A DNA stretch of 16,355 nt from UBA10001 sp964349095 (lineage in GTDB: Bacteria > Patescibacteriota > Patescibacteriia > Veblenbacterales > UBA10138): NCBI GenBank assembly GCA_964349095.1, contig CAYGFD010000016.1:1-16355 (forward strand). Reading direction: 5' to 3'. Shown here in pieces: positions 14,201-16,355 of this stretch. A program made the translations under genes and the position numbers. Position 1 is the stretch's first letter; each line of letters starts with the position of its first letter. The notes below the pieces were generated by a model. That model saw only the letters and a list, made by a program, of their open reading frames with translations, was not told where the DNA came from and ran no database searches.

Positions 14201-14767
14201 ATGTTAGAGCAATTATTTGGTTCACGGACCCGGGTTAAATTATTGAGACTGTTTTTATCAAATCCCGATGCCGCCTATTATGTTCGAGAAATCACCAGAA
14301 AAATTGATGAGCAGCTTAACTCTGTCAGGCGCGAGTTGGCGAATTTATTGTTATTTGGTTTGATTACTTCCGATTTAAGGGCAGATAAGAAGTTTTACCA
14401 GCTGAATAAAAAATTTGCTCTAGCTAAAGAGCTCTCAGATTTGGTTTTAAAGTCCGAGGTATTACTCGAACAAAACTTTATTAAGACGATGAAAGACGCA
14501 GGCAAGATAAAGTTTTTGTTACTGACCGGCTCGTTTACTGGCGCCAAACAATCACCAACCGACGTTTTGATTGTTGGACAGGTCAATAAAGCGAAACTAG
14601 TAAGTGGTATTGAAAAATTTCAAAGAGAAATTGGTAGGGAAATAAATTTTACGCTTTTAACAGTTAAGGATTTTAATGAGCGCCGTAATTTAGGTGATAA
14701 ATTTTTACTGACAGTTTTAAGCGGTGATAAGGTGGTAGTTGTTGATGACCTACAACCGATCGCGTAA
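14201..14767 (+). CDS. Winged-HTH protein with C-terminal degenerate nucleotidyltransferase-like domain
   Basis: The 188-residue protein begins with FGSRTRVKLLRLFLSNPDAAYYVREI (6-31), typical of small winged-helix transcription regulators fused to minimal nucleotidyltransferases. The recognition helix is about 38-50 and the wing about 56-67. The second half contains FLLLTGSFTGAKQSPTDVLIVG (105-126), which aligns with the GSxxxGxxxxSDIDLLV signature of that superfamily. Here the first catalytic Asp of the DxD pair is Pro (P119) and only D121 remains, so transfer activity is doubtful. A regulatory nucleotide- or ligand-binding role is possible. It is divergent from the membrane protein gene and followed 3 nt later by the tsaB-like gene. 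DNA binding at the shared promoter is an inference. Confidence 0.75.
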   Translation: MLEQLFGSRTRVKLLRLFLSNPDAAYYVREITRKIDEQLNSVRRELANLLLFGLITSDLRADKKFYQLNKKFALAKELSDLVLKSEVLLEQNFIKTMKDAGKIKFLLLTGSFTGAKQSPTDVLIVGQVNKAKLVSGIEKFQREIGREINFTLLTVKDFNERRNLGDKFLLTVLSGDKVVVVDDLQPIA

Positions 14768-14770
14768 GTT

Positions 14771-15148
14771 ATGATTCTATTTGTTGACACCATATCGCAA
14801 AATGATAAGTTAGTTTTAGCCCTACTAAAAGATGGTAAAGTTTTAAATTCATCCGTGGCATCTATTAAGGGTCTTAGTGAACAACTGCTGTTAAACATAG
14901 AAAAGTTTTTAAATAAAAATAAAGTTAAATTCGGCGCTTTAAAAAAAATTGCTGTTTGTACTGGTCCGGGTGGTTTTTCTAATTCGCGCATAGCAGTCGC
15001 TACAGCGAATGCACTAGCGTGGTCGTTAGGTATTTCGGTAACTGGCGTAAAACGGGAGACAATTGTCAAAGATTTGCCCAGTGTATTAAAAAAGGCAAAG
15101 TGGGGTAGGGCTACGGAACCACTGTACAAGTATCCGGCAGTAGTTTAA
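14771..15148 (+). CDS. Short TsaB-like protein
   Basis: TsaB is the inactive paralogue of TsaD that supports synthesis of the universal t6A37 tRNA modification. This 125-residue protein matches the N-terminal lobe: FVDTISQNDKLVLALLKDGK (4-23) resembles the ASKHA phosphate-1 strand pair, and IAVCTGPGGFSNSRIAVATANALAWSLGISVTGV (60-93) matches GPGSFTGLRIG. GSFTGLR has become GGFSNSR. Full-length TsaB has about 220-240 residues, so the second lobe is missing, although the gene ends cleanly and is followed by a terminator, with no sign of a frameshift downstream. This may be a normal short form in its lineage. No Shine-Dalgarno precedes the ATG, 3 nt after the upstream stop. Confidence 0.75.
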   Translation: MILFVDTISQNDKLVLALLKDGKVLNSSVASIKGLSEQLLLNIEKFLNKNKVKFGALKKIAVCTGPGGFSNSRIAVATANALAWSLGISVTGVKRETIVKDLPSVLKKAKWGRATEPLYKYPAVV

Positions 15149-15161
15149 TTTAGGAGTTTGA

Positions 15162-15188
15162 CACCGCTTGACAGCGGTGGTTTTTTTT
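15162..15188 (+). terminator. Rho-independent terminator after the tsaB-like gene
   Basis: CACCGCT (15162-15168) and AGCGGTG (15173-15179) form a 7-bp stem with a TGAC loop, followed after one G by eight T. It separates the HTH-tsaB unit from mraZ. Confidence 0.88.
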
Positions 15189-15214
15189 ATTGTATTTTTG
15201 TAAGGCGCTTTTAA

Positions 15215-15243
15215 TTGACACTGGATTTTAAGTGGTGTAAAAT
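15215..15243 (+). promoter_or_regulatory. Promoter of mraZ-rsmH
   Basis: TTGACA (15215-15220), 17 bp and TAAAAT (15238-15243) give a near-consensus promoter with an expected start near 15250. The leader to the mraZ ATG would be about 97 nt. Confidence 0.75.
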
Positions 15244-15286
15244 TGTATAAGAGTGGTTGAAAGTGGATAAAAGTGGGGATAAGTCG
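15229..15286 (+). promoter_or_regulatory. MraZ operator repeats
   Basis: AGAGTGG, AAAGTGG and AAAGTGG begin at 15250, 15260 and 15270, an exact 10-bp period with 3-bp gaps. A degraded TAAGTCG continues in phase at 15280, and TAAGTGG lies 21 bp upstream at 15229, inside the promoter spacer. This matches the direct-repeat MraZ boxes known before mraZ genes, especially AAAGTGK-type boxes. Boxes cover the predicted start, so binding should repress. Confidence 0.75.
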
Positions 15287-15346
15287 TATCGGATGTGTAT
15301 AAAGCCACTATATTACTAAACATTTATTGACACAGCGCCAACTTTT

Positions 15347-15778
15347 ATGTTCATAGGCGAATATCAGCACAACCTCGATACAAAAGGTAGGGTACAAATT
15401 CCTGCCAAACTTAGAGTGCAATTAGGCAAAGGCGCGGTAGTTACTAGGGGTCTAGATAACTGCCTTTTTTTGTATCCAAAACTAGCTTGGGAGGCAATGG
15501 CCGAGAAGTTATCAAAACTGCCGATTAGCCAGTCTTCTACTCGGGCGTTTGGTAGAATGATGCTCGCTGGAGCCATGGCGGTAGATATCGATAACCAGGG
15601 TCGTATGTTAATACCAGATTATTTAAGAGGTTTTGCTAAACTCAAAAAAAATATAGTCATCGCTGGCCTGTATAGTCGTCTGGAAATTTGGGATAAAGCC
15701 GCTTGGGAGACCTATAAAAAAGGAACTGAAAAATCAAGTTCAAAAATCGCCGAGGCTTTATCTGATTTAGGTGTTTAA
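15347..15778 (+). CDS. mraZ: Transcriptional regulator MraZ
   Basis: MraZ is a ring-forming DNA-binding protein that regulates its own division/cell-wall operon. The 143-residue protein has the two SpoVT/AbrB-like repeats: MFIGEYQHNLDTKGRVQIPAKLR with the DTKGR core (11-15) and the second with DNQGR (82-86) followed by MLIPDYLRGFA. YSRLEIWDKAAW (109-120) closes the second repeat. Length is normal (about 140-150). No Shine-Dalgarno is seen before the ATG; the start is fixed by the conserved MFxGEYxHxLDxKGR N-terminus. Autoregulation is supported by the repeats over the promoter. rsmH follows after 1 nt. Confidence 0.97.
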   Translation: MFIGEYQHNLDTKGRVQIPAKLRVQLGKGAVVTRGLDNCLFLYPKLAWEAMAEKLSKLPISQSSTRAFGRMMLAGAMAVDIDNQGRMLIPDYLRGFAKLKKNIVIAGLYSRLEIWDKAAWETYKKGTEKSSSKIAEALSDLGV

Positions 15779-15779
15779 T

Positions 15780-16355
15780 ATGCCATCGGTTCACGTACCG
15801 GTTTTGCTTCAAGAGGTAATTGAAAATTTAAATTTGCATGCCGGTGACAATGTAGTTGACGCTACGCTCGGTGGCGGTGGGCACGCGGAACAGTTATTAA
15901 AGCAGGTAGCGCCTGATGGTAAATTGCTAGGACTCGACGCCGACCCAAAAGCAGTGGCGCTGGTTAAGGAAAGATTAGCGAGTTTTAAAAACCGAATACA
16001 AATTGTTAATGCCAACTTTGAATACATTCAGCAAGTAGTTGAGGAAAATAATTTTTCTAACATCAAGGGAGTTTTAATCGATTTAGGTTGGTCGACCAAC
16101 CAACTAGTAGACGAGGCCAGAGGATTTTCATTTAGCGGCGATGGGTATTTAGACTTACGTTTTAATCCTGAACACGGAAAGTCGGCGGCTGACATTTTAA
16201 ATTTTTGGCCAGAGGAAGACCTTTATAATATTTTTAAACATTTTGGTGAGGAGCCGAAGGCAAAAAAAATTGCACGGGCGATAGTGGAGCGACGTAAAGA
16301 ACAATCCTTTAGACAGGTTAGCGACCTAGCAACGCTTATCACTAGCTTGCTACCA
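15780..16355 (+). CDS. rsmH: 16S rRNA (cytosine(1402)-N4)-methyltransferase RsmH, 5' part
   Basis: RsmH (MraW) methylates N4 of C1402 in 16S rRNA using S-adenosylmethionine. The first 192 codons are present and the frame is open at the window end; a full protein has about 300 residues. HVPVLLQEVI (5-14) opens the domain, and VVDATLGGGGHAEQLL (25-40) is the cofactor loop. LGLDADPKAV (50-59), LIDLGWSTNQL (99-109), ARGFSFSGDGYLDLRFNP (113-130) and SAADILN (135-141) follow. Two variants stand out: DLGWST for the usual DLGVSS, and LDLRFNP for LDMRMD. The start lies 1 nt after mraZ without a Shine-Dalgarno. mraZ-rsmH order marks the start of a dcw cluster that probably continues beyond the window. 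Confidence 0.95.
   Translation, partial: MPSVHVPVLLQEVIENLNLHAGDNVVDATLGGGGHAEQLLKQVAPDGKLLGLDADPKAVALVKERLASFKNRIQIVNANFEYIQQVVEENNFSNIKGVLIDLGWSTNQLVDEARGFSFSGDGYLDLRFNPEHGKSAADILNFWPEEDLYNIFKHFGEEPKAKKIARAIVERRKEQSFRQVSDLATLITSLLP

Noticed and set aside
14620..15129. 169-codon open frame on the minus strand opposite the HTH and tsaB-like genes
   Set aside because: Both plus-strand genes show family motifs; the antisense product shows none and has no promoter or ribosome-binding site.
15149..15290. CRISPR-like array suggested by the repeated AAGTGG units
   Set aside because: Units are 7 bp at a 10-bp period with no spacers, and lie before mraZ, which fits an operator instead.
15327..15332. 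Second TTGACA just before mraZ as a -35 element
   Set aside because: Its -10 would fall inside the coding region and no suitable hexamer is there.

Overview
The window looks like chromosomal DNA of an uncultivated bacterium, probably of the Patescibacteria (Candidate Phyla Radiation). That assignment is inference. It rests on AT-rich, tightly packed genes that often overlap by 4 bp or sit 1-2 bp apart, few Shine-Dalgarno motifs, a shortened TsaB-like protein, many TTA leucine codons, and large membrane proteins of no familiar family beside housekeeping genes. No insertion sequence, phage gene, CRISPR array, tRNA or rRNA was seen.

Layout. (1) 17-5655: lower-glycolysis genes pgk, eno and two adjacent, divergent phosphoglycerate mutases of the cofactor-independent type, with a likely internal promoter before the first mutase. 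(2) 5660-9138: mutM, a BcrC-like PAP2 lipid phosphatase, a GDP-mannose pyrophosphorylase-type nucleotidyltransferase and mltG, packed on the same strand and probably co-transcribed. Three of the four serve the envelope. (3) 9218-10249: an MltD-like lytic transglycosylase with its own terminator, then a PEBP/YbhB protein (10308-10862) that may be read from a leaderless mRNA. (4) 10865-12038: rplJ-rplL behind a consensus promoter and a structured L10-type leader containing an attenuator, closed by a strong terminator that probably also serves the convergent gene. (5) 12041-14116, minus strand: a 691-residue protein with a PP2C-like but apparently dead cytoplasmic domain, one membrane span, a coiled coil and a propeller-like extracytoplasmic part. 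(6) 14201-15188: a helix-turn-helix protein fused to a degenerate nucleotidyltransferase domain, then a half-length TsaB-like protein and a terminator. (7) 15215-16355: mraZ and the 5' part of rsmH, the start of a division/cell-wall (dcw) cluster, with MraZ-type repeats over the transcription start.

How it fits together. Glycolysis genes turn 1,3-bisphosphoglycerate into phosphoenolpyruvate. The envelope genes recycle the undecaprenyl carrier, supply GDP-mannose and cut or terminate glycan strands. The least explained and most interesting part is 12041-14767. A putative transmembrane sensor and a putative DNA-binding protein are divergently transcribed from two promoters that are exactly mirror-symmetric and share one palindromic -10 element, so only one side could be occupied by polymerase at a time. 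This is a candidate undescribed sensor/regulator pair, but a functional link is inference only.
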